The position numbers were made by a program, and so were the translations under genes. A DNA stretch of 64,000 nucleotides from Acanthamoeba lenticulata. Taxonomy: Eukaryota; Discosea; Longamoebia; Acanthamoebidae. The stretch is taken from positions 42,611 to 106,610 of the forward strand of contig NAVB01000199.1 of the NCBI GenBank assembly GCA_002179805.1, read 5' to 3'. How positions within the stretch are numbered: the stretch's first letter is position 1; every line of letters begins with the position of its first letter. The notes under the pieces are model-generated. The model did not search any database and was not told the DNA's origin. It saw only the letters and a list, made by a program, of their open reading frames with translations. Positions 1 through 11,653 of the stretch are shown one piece after another.

Positions 1-2
1 GT

Positions 3-656
3 CTGGACGAGCTGGAAGCGGTCATCCACGAGCTCGTCCCGCCATCCGATGATTATTATGGTAATCACCCCACGCACGAACAGGACGTAACGTGGGGCGA
101 CGGCAATTGCCACCAAGACGAAGAGCGCGAGTGGGAGATCCTCGCGTGCATGGGCGAGGTGGCCGAGCAGGAAGTGCCCCTGCTGGCCGAGGAGGCGCGC
201 CGGCCGCTGGTGGAAGCGCCGGCCGCCAACACGATTCTGCTTCACGCGCAAGACCTGCGCACGCTCGTGGTCATGCTGCGCGGGGCCTGTCAGACCGGCA
301 CCGTGCCCTCGTGGAAGGCCCTGGGCGAACTGCTCCTCGTCCTCCTCCAGGCGTCGCGGGGTGTCGCGCGCGCGCGATGCGCAGGCGGCCAAGACGGCGT
401 GGAGGCAAGGCTTCGGTTGCTGGCGCTCGAGTGCGCGACCGTGCGGGCCATGGGCGAGGCCGTGCGCCACGCGCGGGTCATGGCCCGGCTGCTACAGCTG
501 GCCGGCACCGCAGCGCAGCAGCACAACTCCGACATGGTGGAGACCTACAGCGGCACTGCGCAAGACGTGCGGCAGAGGCTCGGGCAGTGGTTGGAGGAGC
601 TGATGGTCACCGTTGGCCAGCTCATGTCCACCATCCGCCAGGAGCTGCAGCGATAA
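3..656 (+). CDS. 3' end of an unrecognised alpha-helical protein
   Basis: The frame is open from the left window edge to a TAA at 654-656, so this is the C-terminal part (217 residues visible) of a gene that begins outside the window. The visible part has an acidic, Trp-containing stretch followed by long Leu/Ala/Arg-rich segments that read as amphipathic helices. I see no catalytic motif, signal peptide or membrane segment and do not recognise a family. The left arm of a large inverted repeat begins 30 bp after the stop. An internal ATG at 150 is not a credible start because coding continues upstream in frame. Confidence 0.6.
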   Translation: MDELEAVIHELVPPSDDYYGNHPTHEQDVTWGDGNCHQDEEREWEILACMGEVAEQEVPLLAEEARRPLVEAPAANTILLHAQDLRTLVVMLRGACQTGTVPSWKALGELLLVLLQASRGVARARCAGGQDGVEARLRLLALECATVRAMGEAVRHARVMARLLQLAGTAAQQHNSDMVETYSGTAQDVRQRLGQWLEELMVTVGQLMSTIRQELQR

Positions 657-685
657 CTAATTGCTCAGGTTTTTTACAGCCAATG

Positions 686-849
686 GCCATCTTTGTCTTT
701 TTAAAATTTCGTTTTTCTGTTGTATTTTCTCTCGCATCGAAGAAAAAAACACTTTTAATATATATCTTTTAAATACTTTAAAAGTGTTTTTTCTTCGATG
801 CGAGAGAAAATGCAACAGAAAAACGAAATTTTAAAAAGACAAAGATGGC
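686..849. repeat. 72-bp-arm AT-rich inverted repeat between two genes
   Basis: Left arm 686-757 and right arm 778-849 are reverse complements apart from one substitution and one base of length difference in an A/T run. A spacer of about 20 bp of AT-rich sequence separates them. The right arm ends inside the PEX6 start (ATG at 845), so it covers the PEX6 5' leader. The left arm lies just after the stop of the upstream gene. RNA crossing it would fold into a long hairpin. It is either a real cruciform or regulatory element or a fold-back sequencing artefact. Confidence 0.85.
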
Positions 850-3800
850 GGCGAAGAGCGTGAGGCGGGTGCCGTCGCTCGTGGTGGAGGTGGACAGCGG
901 AGGTGAGGAGCTGCTGCACCGCGTTCACCCGGCATGCGTGCTCGTGCCCGAGGAGGCTCTCCGTCTATCACGAAAGCAACGCTTCGGGGCACCTGATGTG
1001 GGTACGGGCCCTTTCCCCGCTCGCGCATCAAGAGATTTCTTCTCAATCCTCCTTGTTTGCCATCAGATTCAGGTTCGCCTGCGGTTGTGGCCATTATCAA
1101 GCCGCACGCGCCCCTCGCAGCGCAGCTCGGACGCCGGACGCCCTCGACTACACAGCCACGACCAGCTACACAACAACTCACGACTGTGCTCGCCGCTGCG
1201 CTGCCTGACTGCAGCGAGGCCGCCGGCGTGGTGGACCATCGGCGCCATAGCAACGGCCACCGCGACGGCCCGCAGCTGCCCTCCAGCGCCAGCGACGAGC
1301 AGCTGACGGACGGCGACCAGGCCGACCACAGGGCCACGGCAGAGACCGAGCCCAGCAGGAGCCCAGCGGACGACGGCGTGCTCCGCGTGTCCCGCTTCTT
1401 CGCCGAGCAGCATCAGCTGGCGCCCGGGGACCGCGTGCAGCTGAAGCCGCTCGTCGCCCGCGACGCGCTCGCGCTCGATCGCGTGGTCCTGGTGGCGCGC
1501 ACGCAGAGCGCATACCGCCTGGCCACCCGTCGGGAGAAGCGGTGGCGGGCGAGGCTGTGGGAGGCTGGCGGTGGGCTGCCGGTGATCGTGCGCGGCTCTG
1601 TCGTGCGCGTGCAGGGCCGAGATGTCGCCGACGCCAAGGGTAAGGGCAAGCACAAGGACAAGAGCGAAAGCGACGAAGAAAGCGAAGATGATGTTGACGA
1701 AATCAATGAGAGTCGGGGACGGGCCGCTGGCGATGGTCTCGCTTGGGAAGAATACAACGTGGTCGATACACGACCGCTGCTGCAAGGCATCGTGGACGCC
1801 GAGCGCACGCTCATCATCGTCCTCCCGCCCACCGCCAAGAGTGCTGCCGCTGTCCAGACGCCCACCGCGCAGCTCGACCGTCCGGCAGTGGAGCCACGTG
1901 CGAAGCGGGCCGCGGACTCGAGTCCGCTCCTGCTGTCGTCCTTTATCCTGCCATCGACCCGCTCCCTCTTTGGAGCCGCGACCTCGGCCGACGCCACCTC
2001 GGCCGACGCCCACCAGCCTAGTGTCGAGCTCGAAACGGCCCTTCTCCCGCGTCCCCTCAAGGCACCCGAGCCAGGTACGCGCCCGAGCCCGCGCAGAACA
2101 CTCCACCGAGCTCGTGTAAGCTGACGTCAGCACCCTCGCCAGCGCCCACATGGCGGGATGAGATGACCGAAGTCGGACTCACCCTCGCCACACTACGCAG
2201 GCTCCGTCTCTTTTCTGGCAGCCTCGTACGTCCTCTCTACCCGTCGCCCTTCCGCTCAGCCCACACGAGCTGACGTGAGTCGCTTCCCCCCCCCCCCATT
2301 TAGGTGGTGCTGGGCTCGGCCGAGTCCCAGCGCGAGCGGTTGGCGCACGTCTACGCGCTGCCGCCGGCGAGCGAGAGCTGGGCCGAGCACGAGCGGCTCT
2401 ACGTGTCGCCCATCCTGGCCTTTAACCTCGGCATCCACCCGGGCGAGCTCGTCACTCTTCGCGCGCACCGCGCCAGCTGGACTGAGGTTGCCCCATCTTC
2501 CTTCCCCAAGTCCTCCTCCAGCACTCACGCGGACGTTGTGCGGCTGTCCCCAGGCGCGCGCGGCGCACATCGCGCTGGTGCGGTTGCCGGCCTCGCCGCC
2601 CAGCGCCGACTACGCTGGGCCGCTTCGCCGGTTCTTCCGGTCGCCTCGGCTGCTGTCGCTGGGCGACCTGATCCCTGTGGCACTGCCTCCCCCGCGCTAC
2701 CCGTTCCTCGTCGGTGGACAGCACCGGCACAAGGCCAAGGGCGGGGACGACCATCAGGACGATGAGGACGAGGACGACCACGAGGACAATGAAGACGAGG
2801 ATGAGGACGTCGAAGGCGGCGAGGGCAACGGGAGCGAGGCCGGCCCCGCCAGCGCGGAGAATCACGACAACCGCGAGGGCGGCATCGTCTACTTCAAGGT
2901 CGTTCGAGGTGCGGCAGGCTCACACCTTCTTCATGTCCACGCCGCTGGCTGACGCTCACGCGCACGGGGTGATGCAGTGCTGCCCGAGGGGACCGGCGCG
3001 ACGTTCTTCCGAGTGAGCCGCGAGGAGACGACGCTGGTGCAGGAGGGCGTCCTCAACTCGGCCGTCCCACCCATGGCTCCGACCTTCCTCCTGCCCGCCG
3101 ACAAAGACCCCGAGGCCGATCGGGGCGAGGGCTGGGATGAGGTCCTCCCCTCAGACGTCCACAGTCCCTCACTTGGGAATTTTTCTGACGCGTCTCTGCG
3201 CCCTGCAGGCCGAGGACGTCATGCGGGCCTGCCTCGAGGGCCCGGCGGTGGACATGGACATCGGGTGCTCGATCGTTGTGTACGGCCCGCCGGCCAACGG
3301 CAAGTTCGCCCTGGCCCGATACCTCGCGATGAAGCTCGGCCTCCACCTCGTCACCGTACGCTTCTCCTCTTCCCCCGCCTGAGTCCAACCTCAGCTCGCC
3401 TCATGCCGTGTCGTGCAGGTCGACTTGTATGACTTGGCCCGCGACGGCCCGCTGTCCGAGGTCGTGGCGGGCCTGCGGCGGGCCTTTCACGAGGCGTGGC
3501 TGTGCCGGCCGTCGCTCCTGCTCGTGCGCTCGCTGCATGCCCTGCGCACACCCGGCGGGGCGCCGGCGCACGCGGCGGCCGACACGGTCGGCGGGGTGGC
3601 CAAGGAGCTGGCCGCGCTGACGGCCGAGTACTGCGAGGGCCGACCCGAGGGTGGAGGCGCTTCCGCAACTGGGCGCGTGGCGCTGCTGGGCACGGCCGAG
3701 CGGATCGAGGACGTGCCAGCGGCCTTGCGTGCCCTGTTCCGGCACGAGATCAACCTGCCCACGCCGGGCGTCGATGTGCGCCTGCGCCAGCTGACGCGCC

Positions 3801-5171
3801 ACTTTGCGCGCACGCCGCTGGCACCTGACGTCGCGCTGCCGGACATCGCCCGCAAGACGGCCTCCTTTGTCGCCCGTGAGCTGCGCTCGCTCCACGCCCA
3901 CGCCGCGGCCACTGCGCTGACGCGCGCCATCGGCGACGCTGGCGCCGGCCTGGCCTCGTCGTGGACCGAGGCCCAGCGGCGCGAGGCCGTGTGCTCGGCC
4001 GGCGTCGTGGTGACGGCGGCCGACGTCGAGGCGGCCATCGCCAAGGTGTCCTCGCACCGGGCGTCCAACATCGCAGCACCCGACATCCCCAACGTGCAGT
4101 GGGAGGACGTGGGCGGACTGGCTCACGTCAAGCGCGAGATTCTGGACACCATCCAGCTGCCGCTCAATCGGCCGGACCTGTTCGCGGGCGACCTCCGCAA
4201 GCGGTCGGGCCTGCTGCTGTACGGGCCGCCCGGCACGGGCAAGACCCTGGTGGCCAAGGCCGTCGCCACCGAGTGCGGCCTCAACTTCATGAGCGTCAAG
4301 GGCCCCGAACTGATCAACATGTACATCGGTGAGAGCGAGAAGAACGTGCGCGACACCTTCCAGCGCGCGCGCGACGCCCGGCCCTGCGTCATCTTCTTCG
4401 ACGAGCTCGACTCGCTCGCGCCCGCGCGCGGCGCCGGCGCCGACTCGGGCGGCGTGATGGACCGCATCGTGTCGCAGCTGCTTACTGAACTCGACGGCAT
4501 CCACAAGTCGGCCGACGTTTTCGTCATCGGCGCCACCAACCGGCCCGACCTCCTCGAGCCCGCCCTCCTCCGGCCAGGTACGCACGCTCTTCCCCCCCCC
4601 CGTGTTGCTCTTTGCGCGCGTGTGTCGTGTCGCGGCTGAGCTTGGGGACATCAACCACCAGGTCGGTTCGATCGGCTGCTGTACCTGGGCGTCCCAGAGG
4701 ACCACGCCCAGCAGCTGCACATCGTGCGGGCCCTCACCCGCAAGTTCAGGCTCGCCCCGTCGGTCCGCCTGGAGGAGGTCGTCCAGGCCTGCCCGCTCAA
4801 CCTCACCGGTGCGTTCTTGACTGTTCTTTTGGCCTCGAGAGAACTCCCAACTCACCTTGGCCGCCATCCTGACAGGCGCCGACTTCTACGCGGTGTGCTC
4901 GGAGGCGCTGCAGTCGGCCATCCGGGAGCGCATCCTCGCGTCGGCGGCGTCTTTGCCAACAGCAACCTCTTCATCATCTTCTTCTTCGTCTTCATCATCC
5001 ACTACGGAGGAAAAAGAGGAAGAAGGTAAGGCGGAGGGGCCAGTGGTGGTCGAGCAGCGCCACTTCATGGACGCTCTCCGCTCGGTAACGCCATCGGTCA
5101 GCCCCGTCGAGCTGCAGCGATACCGCCAGCTCCAGCAGACCTATGCTCAGGGCAGGCCCGCCACGCACTGA
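845..5171 (+). CDS. PEX6: Peroxisomal AAA+ ATPase PEX6 (peroxin-6)
   Basis: Ten exons join in phase: 845-1001, 1067-2074, 2201-2274, 2304-2486, 2554-2908, 2978-3141, 3209-3355, 3419-4577, 4662-4808 and 4876-5171. They encode 1229 residues. PEX6 partners PEX1 in the peroxisomal exportomer that pulls ubiquitinated PEX5 back to the cytosol. The second ATPase domain is intact: Walker A GPPGTGKT near 4230, Walker B VIFFDELDSLAP near 4390, and the PEX6-typical ELINMYIGESEKNVRDTFQR stretch. The first ATPase domain has a degenerate Walker A (GPPANGKF, Phe in place of Ser/Thr, near 3290), as is usual for PEX6. Low-complexity acidic inserts (KGKHKDKSES near 1650, Asp/Glu-rich near 2760-2820) and a poly-Ser run near 4970 lengthen the protein. 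The start codon lies in an inverted-repeat arm. Confidence 0.93.
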
Positions 5172-5278
5172 GCATCTAGATATTGCTATTCTCTTGCTGG
5201 AGAAGCTGAGTAATGAAGAGAGTTCTTGTTTTTACACATGTACGAGATGAAGGACAGAAAGGAGGGGAGGGATGATGT

Positions 5279-5791
5279 TTACAAGATGTATGGCATGTGG
5301 CCTGTGCTCATCGGATCTTCCTCTTGCACGTGTATGCGGTCACAGAGGAAGCTTAGCTCCGAGTCGAATTCGGTCTGGAAGGCACTGTCCTGGTCCTCCC
5401 AAGGCGCCCTGTGTGTTTCACAGGGAGCGTTTCAGAAAAAAATCCCTCACGCTCACACCGCTGATACTCAAATGGCTCTGGGCACGCACCGCCAAACGGG
5501 CTTGCCTTCAGTGCTATCTCGAAGAGTGGTCGAGGTCTCAAATTGAGCCATTAAGTCGAGCATGGAAGGCGGGTTTGCCACCGGGCCTAGTGCAGAAGGT
5601 GATGAATTGGGCAAATTAAATCCGTTGATGGGAAGAGCAGGCGAAGCCGAGGAAGTGTGGGAGAGAGGGGGTGGGGATGCTGCTTGCACAGCTGATGTGA
5701 GCAACCCGCTCTCGATAGTGGGCACAAAGGAAGTGCATCGCGGTGGAGTGTTGGCGCGGGCAGATGTTTGTTGGTTGTGAGTGTACTCCAT
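5279..5791 (-). CDS. Small spliced hypothetical protein (143 aa)
   Basis: Exon 1 (5791-5490) starts at an ATG in a good context (tcgccATGg) and ends at donor GTGCGT. Exon 2 (5408-5279) follows acceptor CACACAG. The join keeps phase (CG+G) and gives an uninterrupted 143-residue protein. The N-terminal two thirds is Ser/Pro/Asn-rich. The end is acidic and ordered-looking (PVWRAPWEDQDSAFQTEF, then a Leu/Cys/Asp stretch to the stop). No family is recognised. It is convergent with PEX6 (108 bp between stops) and divergent from the next plus-strand gene. The support is that splicing removes an in-frame stop and extends protein-like sequence on both sides. Confidence 0.55.
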
Positions 5792-6168
5792 GGCGATTCA
5801 GAAAGAAACGTGCAAAGCAGGTTTGCGGCAAGGTGAAACTCTTGAGTGGTAAATTGAATCAACACTTGGCGTCAAGCGTTGCTGGCAAATCAGCCATGAA
5901 TAGCGTTTTGCTGGAACGCCTTGGCGCTAAATTTTTCTCCGCACAGAAAAGAAAATCATAAAAGAAAAGGGCAAGCTGCTTTTCTTCATCTTAATACTCA
6001 TTTATTCTGTGCCAACCTCGCAAGGGACCAATGGGGCTCGGTTCGGAGACCTTCTTTCGTGAACGTCTCGGCTGCGGTTTGAAAACAGCTCTTCTTTTTC
6101 TCTTTTCCGGGGCACAAGGGACCCGCTAACTTCAAGTTGATTGCCCAACGAAGCACAACACACTACAT

Positions 6169-7391
6169 ATGTCTCATCACCACCACCACAAGCATCATAA
6201 GCACCACTGTGATCCGTGCGATTCGCCACCACACTGCTATTCGCCGCCTCCAGTACGTTGTCTCTGACCATTTAGTGCATCGCATTTCATTCTTAACATT
6301 GTCTTTCTTGATCTTTACCACTGTTTGGTGTTCACACGCTGCAGTGCGATACCTACTATTCTCCCCCATGCGGTAGCGCGACCGTCCACTACACCCACAC
6401 CCCGCCACCCGTAGTTTACGGTGCGGCCTACCCGCCAACGGGCTACTACGCCCAACCGCTCCCGGGGCCTTATGGCCACCCGCCCGCTGGCTACCCGCAG
6501 TCACCAGTCGCCGGCGCGGTGCCCCAACGAGGGCCTCCCGGCTATCCGCCCATGGGCGGCCCGATGCCTCCTCCGCCTGCGGGGGTCTTCCACCCTGGAG
6601 CCTACCCGCCGCCCGGTGCGGCGATGCCGCCCATGGGCGCCTACCCGGGTGCTCCGCCTCCCGGCTACCCCCACGCGGCCGGCGCGATGCAGCATCCACC
6701 CCCGCCGCAGCAGCAGCAGCACTTTGGTGGGCCGCCCCCGGGCGCCGGTCCCGGCCCCGGCCCCGTAGGTGGGCACAACATCGCGGCGCAAATCACGAGC
6801 GTCTCGCAGCAGCACCAGACCCGCTACGCCGCCACCCAGCAGCAGTATGGCCAGGCCGGCTACCCTCCTGCGCAGAGCGGCTATCCACCCGCGCAAAGCG
6901 GCTACCCACCCGCGCAGGGCGGCTTCCCGCCGTCGCCGCAGCAGTTTGGGCCAGGAGGAGGAGCCGGCCCGGCGCAGCAGGGCTATCCGCAGCACCAACA
7001 ATACCCGCCGCAGCAGCAACAGCAGCAGCAGCAAATGCCGCAGCAGGCCCCTCAGGGCTATCCCTCTGGAGCGCCACCATCGCAGGGCGGCTTTCCGCCG
7101 ACGCAGCCGCCACCACCGCACTCTGGGGCCGCGCCGTTGTCGACCTCCACGCCACCCGGAAGCATGCCGGGAGGAGCGCCCGCGGAGAAAAAGACGGAAG
7201 AGCAGCCGTTCGCTGGCGCCTCCGCGCCTCCTGCAGCGCCACCGGGCCAGCCGCCCTTTGGCCACGGGGAAGGCTCCTCGCCATCCCCTTTTGCCGCGAG
7301 CTCGTATGCGCAGTCGGCGGGCATGGGCCAGCGCTTCAGTAACCCCAACGCTTCACCAGCCCTCCAGAACCTGGCCTATGGGCGGCCGTAG
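6169..7391 (+). CDS. Pro/Gln/Tyr-rich low-complexity protein with His-rich N terminus
   Basis: Two exons, 6169-6252 and 6345-7391, join in phase and encode 376 residues. The N terminus is MSHHHHHKHHKHH followed by a Cys/Pro stretch. The rest is a tandem array of GYPP(A/P)QSGYPP-type units, poly-Gln and Pro-Gly runs, with an Ala/Pro/Gly-rich tail. Such XYPPX repeats occur in annexin VII N termini, rhodopsin tails and RNA-granule proteins, but no folded domain follows here. I infer a disordered scaffold or phase-separating protein; the His/Cys head could bind metal. The first donor is GTACGT and the acceptor is CTGCAG. Confidence 0.75.
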
Positions 7392-7534
7392 AGTGCTTGT
7401 GTGCTTCACATGAACAACAACCTGTACAATCTTCTTTCCGTACATTCTCGTCCTGCGTAGTGAATATAACAATAAGAAGCCACCTTCAGCCAACTCGGGC
7501 GCTGCAGAGCAGGCCTAGGTGATGGGCCCCTGGC

Positions 7535-8504
7535 CTACTTCCTGTGTGGTGGCGGTGAAGCCAAATCGGGAAGTTCTTCGTGGTCGGTGGTGGGCTCGAA
7601 GCCCAGCTGGGCCATGAAGCTCTCAAAGCCCTTCATGAACTCATGCACGAACTCTTGCACGATTTTCTGCGCAAATGATGGTAAGTGCGCTTCCTTGGCG
7701 CTAATGATCGTTGTGGGCGATCGCACCACTGGGATTAAGTTGTCAAAATGCTCTGCTAGAGTCATGAGATTGGCTTCCTCAGCGGCGCGCTGCATGACAG
7801 AGTAGAAGTCCTGCGTGCTCATGCCGTACGCTCTCTTCACGTTCAATATCTGCGAAGCACGGTCGGTTCAAACTGTTCCAAGGACAGAGAACAGGCGAGG
7901 TCACGCAAACCTTGTGCATGCTTCGAAGCACGTCAGTGTCGAGAAACATGATCTTGGGCCGCCCCTTCTCGAGCTTGAGCTTTTTGACATCCTTGATCTC
8001 CACAAACAGGCCAGTCATCCAGTTCACAAAGCGCTCGTGACCGCCAGGACCGGTGATGAAGTTCCACATCTGCAAGGTGCAGTAGGCTTGGAACTTGGTC
8101 TGCACATGCCAAGTCAACACAAGAGCACAAGAAGCATAACGGCGGCAAGAGGTACCATTTGCTGCAGCTCATGTGACTCTCGGTTTCCCTGTTCCCGCTC
8201 GTAGCAGAGATCAATAAAGCTCATGATGTCTTCCATGTAGAAGCGGCACCTATGTGAACGATCCAACACGAACAAGATGCCTAAGTGTGTCAAGTCGAGC
8301 GGATAGTCCCTCAGTATCACGTCTGTTTGCATCTCCGCCAGCTGGTCGACTGTCTGGAGGAGCAGTCAGAAGGAGGTGGAAAAGCTGTGAATGACGCTTC
8401 AAAACACTCACCAAGTATCCCCTGTTCTTGCGGTAACCTACTTCTCGTCGCACCCGCTCATATTCAGCTGTTGCGTTCTGCTTAATAACCTGCAAGTTGC
8501 CCAT
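7535..8504 (-). CDS. Conserved-looking protein of unknown function (264 aa)
   Basis: Four exons on the minus strand, 8504-8412, 8353-8156, 8099-7911 and 7849-7535, are all phase 0 and give 264 residues. The sequence is globular with few low-complexity stretches. It starts MGNLQVIKQN, so Gly2 could be myristoylated. A segment around residues 52-66 (FVLDRSHRCRFYMEDI) has the spacing of a degenerate EF-hand loop. The middle holds an aromatic stretch (QMWNFITGPGGHERFVNWMT). The overall pattern of Asp-loop and helices suggests an EF-hand-like helical protein, but I cannot name a family. Confidence 0.75.
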
Positions 8505-8724
8505 GGTGCAGCGCTGTTGGTATAACCTTTTCCCAAAGACCTTTTCTTTTCACGCGCCAAGGGACATGGCGATTTATTGACGACTCATATCGATTAAGAA
8601 CAATCACAGCCTTTCTCTTGACCTCCTGGCATATGACTGTTCTGCAAGTCTACGCAGAGGAAAGTAAAAGGCTTCCCAAGTTGTGCCCATGGGAGCACTT
8701 GGGATTAGCTTTTGATGTCACCGG

Positions 8725-8760
8725 TGGGGGCGGCTGGATATAACCGGGATAAACTGAAAT
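8725..8760 (+). promoter_or_regulatory. Candidate core promoter element CTGGATATAACC
   Basis: The 12-mer CTGGATATAACC occurs about 155 bp upstream of the uL29 start codon. It recurs exactly near 12560 in the short divergent promoter between eL43 and DLD. The TATA-like core and the sharing between two ribosomal protein genes suggest a core promoter or ribosomal-protein regulatory element. Two occurrences only; function is inferred. Confidence 0.35.
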
Positions 8761-8887
8761 TTTTGCAATGCCGATTAAGGCATGGAGGGATAATACCAGC
8801 CACCGGCACCTTTTTTCTTCTTTCTCCTTCTCTCTGCATCGGCTTCCTCCTCTCTCCCGGCCGCCCTAGAGATTCCATTCCGACATC

Positions 8888-9262
8888 ATGCCGAAGGTCA
8901 AGGCCCACGAACTCAGGACTAAGAAGAAGAACGAGCTGCTCAAGCAGCTTGATGAGCTCAAGACCGAGCTCGCCTCGCTCCGCGTCCAGCAGGTGACCGG
9001 CGGCGCCCCCTCCAAGCTCGCTAAGATCAAGGAGATCAGGAAGTCCGTGGCCCGTGTCAACACTGTGATCAGCCAGACCCAGAGGCAGCAGCTGCGCATG
9101 TTCTACAAGGACAAGAAGTACAAGCCCCTTGACCTCCGCGTGAAGAAGACCCGCGCCATCCGTCGCCGCCTGAGCAAGAGGGAGGCTGGTGCCAAGACCG
9201 TGAGGCAGACGAAGAGGCAGGCCCACTTCCCCCAGCGCAAGTTTGCCGTGAAGAGCGCTTAA
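8888..9262 (+). CDS. RPL35: 60S ribosomal protein L35 (uL29)
   Basis: An intronless 124-residue frame begins [20 protein letters not shown] and ends in a basic tail. The length and the Arg/Lys-rich pattern ([16 protein letters not shown], then [19 protein letters not shown]) match eukaryotic L35, a large-subunit protein near the peptide exit tunnel. The leader is pyrimidine-rich (CTTTTTTCTTCTTTCTCCTT) as in many ribosomal protein mRNAs. It is the only clearly intronless housekeeping gene in the window. Confidence 0.96.
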   Translation: MPKVKAHELRTKKKNELLKQLDELKTELASLRVQQVTGGAPSKLAKIKEIRKSVARVNTVISQTQRQQLRMFYKDKKYKPLDLRVKKTRAIRRRLSKREAGAKTVRQTKRQAHFPQRKFAVKSA

Positions 9263-9590
9263 GCGAGGAATCTCTAAAGGTAAATAGCATACATGCGGCA
9301 AATACAAAAACAAAAATCATACATTGCTCCTCTCGCGCCTTGAGAGTGCTTCTGCATGGCAGTGTGCCGTTTTGAGGGAGCCACGTAGTAAACTGGGACA
9401 ACTCTTTATGTCCATCAGCGTTCACCACCTTCAGCGTAACAACGCTTGGCGGCCTCAAGGAGCGCGGGCTTAGTAACTGCAAACATGGGTACACCATCAA
9501 AAGCAGAAGGGTAGCAGAGAGCAACTTAGCGCAACGCACTTCTGCGTGCGTTTTGAAGCAAAAAATGAATTAGTGACCGAAAAAAAGATG

Positions 9591-9662
9591 TCGCCCCACC
9601 CAGATTTGAACTGGGGTCCTAGGTACCAGAAACCCATATGCTGCCAACTACACCATGAGGCG
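9591..9662 (-). tRNA. tRNA-Gln (anticodon CTG)
   Basis: The reverse complement folds as a complete 72-nt tRNA. Acceptor CGCCTCA pairs with TGGGGCG (one G-U). The D arm is GTGT/GCAT. The anticodon stem TGGGT/ACCTA holds loop TTCTGGT with T33 and anticodon CTG. The T arm is CCCAG-TTCAAAT-CTGGG. A run of seven T lies directly downstream on the minus strand (9580-9587), a Pol III terminator. There is no intron and no encoded CCA. Confidence 0.88.
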
Positions 9663-9966
9663 GTCTTGTGGGCTAGGAGACAACAAATAAAATTTTGATA
9701 CGCATAATCTTTGCAAGAATTCGGTCGATCTCAAGTATTCGCTATTTACAGCGGTCTGATGCGAAATTCAAGCTCTATTTCTAGGCCGCAGAATTGCGCC
9801 TGCCAATTTTTGAAGCCATTTGTCCACGCCAGCGGCGCACCAGTTTTGGCTGAAGTGGCTAGGAGGTAAGGAGTTGGCGCAAGGCGTGTGTATGCGGCGG
9901 AGCACCTGGTGGCAACAGTACAGAAACAACACAAACAACTCTTCACGCAAGCGTACGTACGAAGAG

Positions 9967-11420
9967 ATGAACGGAAACAACGGCAAGAACAAGGGCGAGG
10001 ACCTTTACGCTGTCTTGGGTGTGGCGCAAGATGCCTCTGACGCGGACATCAAGAAGGCCTATAGGAAGCTGGCGATGAAGTGGCACCCAGACAAGAACCC
10101 TGGTAATCAGGAGGCTGAGGAAAAGTTCAAGAAGATCAGCCACGCCTACGATGTCCTCTCGGACGAGAAGAAGAGGCGCATCTACGATCAGTACGGTGAG
10201 GAGGGCCTGCAAGGCGGCGGTGAGAGCAGCGCCGATTCGATTTTCAGAAATTTCTTCTCGGCATTTGGCGGCGGCGGCGATGACGACGACCCTTTCAGCA
10301 GCTTCTTCGGTGGTGGCAGGCGCCGGGAATCTGGCCCACGCAGGACGCGTGATGTCGCTTACGAACTCCCCGTCTCGCTCAGCGAAATGTACAACGGCAA
10401 GGTGAGGAAACTCAAGATCACCAAGAATGTGTTGTGTGAGCCTTGCGAGGGTACCGGCAGCAAGACCAAGTCGGCCCCGGAGAAGTGCAGCGGCTGCAAG
10501 GGCGCTGGTATGCGCATTGAGGTGCGCCAGCTGCGTCCCGGCTTCATCACTCAGTCGCAGACCGTGTGCCCCAACTGCCGTGGCGAGGGTATTGAGCCCC
10601 TTCCCTCCTTTTCCCCCTTCTTTTCTTCGACGGACAGGAGCGCTCACTTAAAGGTTTGTGACTTGCAGGCACGACCACCAAGCAGTCGGACAAGTGCACC
10701 GCGTGCCAGGGCCAGCGGCTTGTCGAGGTCAAGAACGTGTTGGAGGTTAACATCGAGAAGGGATCCAAGCCGGGCAAGAGGATCGTGTTCCCCGGCGAGG
10801 CCGACCAGATGGTACGCCGTGCTTTTCCCTTCTCTCATTACTTGCGGGCCTCTGTTGCTAACTAAGTATGCCACCCACCACACACATGTCTGAAAACACA
10901 GCCCGGCGCCACTCCAGGTGACGTCGTGGTGGTGCTGAGCGAGAGGGAGGAGGAGAACAGCCCGTGGAAGAGGGTGGGCGACGATCTTGTCTATCTGAAG
11001 ACAATCACCCTCGCCGAGGCGCTCACCGGCTTCGAGTTTGCTCTTACCCACATGGATGACCGAGTCTTGGTCGTGCAGTCGGAGCCCAAGGACGTCATCA
11101 ACCCGGGTGATATCCGCGTTGTGGAGGATGAAGGCATGCCCCTCAACCCCGGCGGCGTCGAGAAGGGCAAGCTCTTCATCAAGTTCGACATCAAGTTCCC
11201 GACCCACGACGAGATTAAGTCACACGTGCAGGAGCTCCGCAAGCACCTGCCCGCCGTCCCGCCGGTCTCGAAGAAGGATATGGCGTCGGCCGAGAAGGTG
11301 ACGGCGCAGCAGTTCGATGCTGAGGTCGAGGAGAGGAGGCGAAAGGCGCAGAGGAGGGCCGAGAAGGAGCAGGAGAGGCAAAACGGTGAGGGTGGCGGTG
11401 CGGGCTGCGTCCACCAGTAA
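9967..11420 (+). CDS. Type I (DnaJA/Ydj1-like) Hsp40 co-chaperone with CaaX box
   Basis: Exons 9967-10588, 10669-10811 and 10902-11420 join in phase to give 427 residues. The J domain is near the start, with HPD in [10 protein letters not shown] Gly/Phe-rich linker follows ([20 protein letters not shown]). Four zinc-finger repeats are visible: [32 protein letters not shown]. The two beta-barrel client-binding domains follow. The protein ends CVHQ, a CaaX motif that predicts farnesylation as in Ydj1/DNAJA1. The frame is open further upstream (ATG at 9820), but that part is Trp/Asn-rich and unlike the family; the ATG at 9967, just before the J domain, is preferred. Confidence 0.93.
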
Positions 11421-11653
11421 GGTCCCAGACCTGCGGGGTGCTGCAGAGAGGAGGACGGGAGAGAGAGAGAGACATCATCAGCAACAACAGCGAGCACATC
11501 ACCCCCGAAGACCCGAGGAAAGGCACAAAAGGGCTTTGTATCTTTCTGTTTGCGACGCATCACGTCGCCGCTCGCAGGGCCCTCACGAACAACAAGCAAG
11601 TTCTTATTTTTATTTCTGCCACACCACTCCCTTGCGCACTTACTTGCTGAGCC

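Noticed and set aside
1069..2151. 360-codon antisense frame opposite the PEX6 N-terminal region
   Set aside because: The plus strand is the coding one by splice phase; the antisense product is His/Arg-rich shadow sequence.
3401..4867. Long antisense frame of 488 codons opposite PEX6
   Set aside because: It mirrors GC-rich PEX6 codons; the plus strand carries clear AAA+ motifs and phase-consistent introns.
9820..9966. N-terminal extension of the DnaJ protein from an upstream ATG
   Set aside because: The extra 49 residues are Trp/Asn-rich and unlike any DnaJ N terminus; the J domain begins right after the ATG at 9967.
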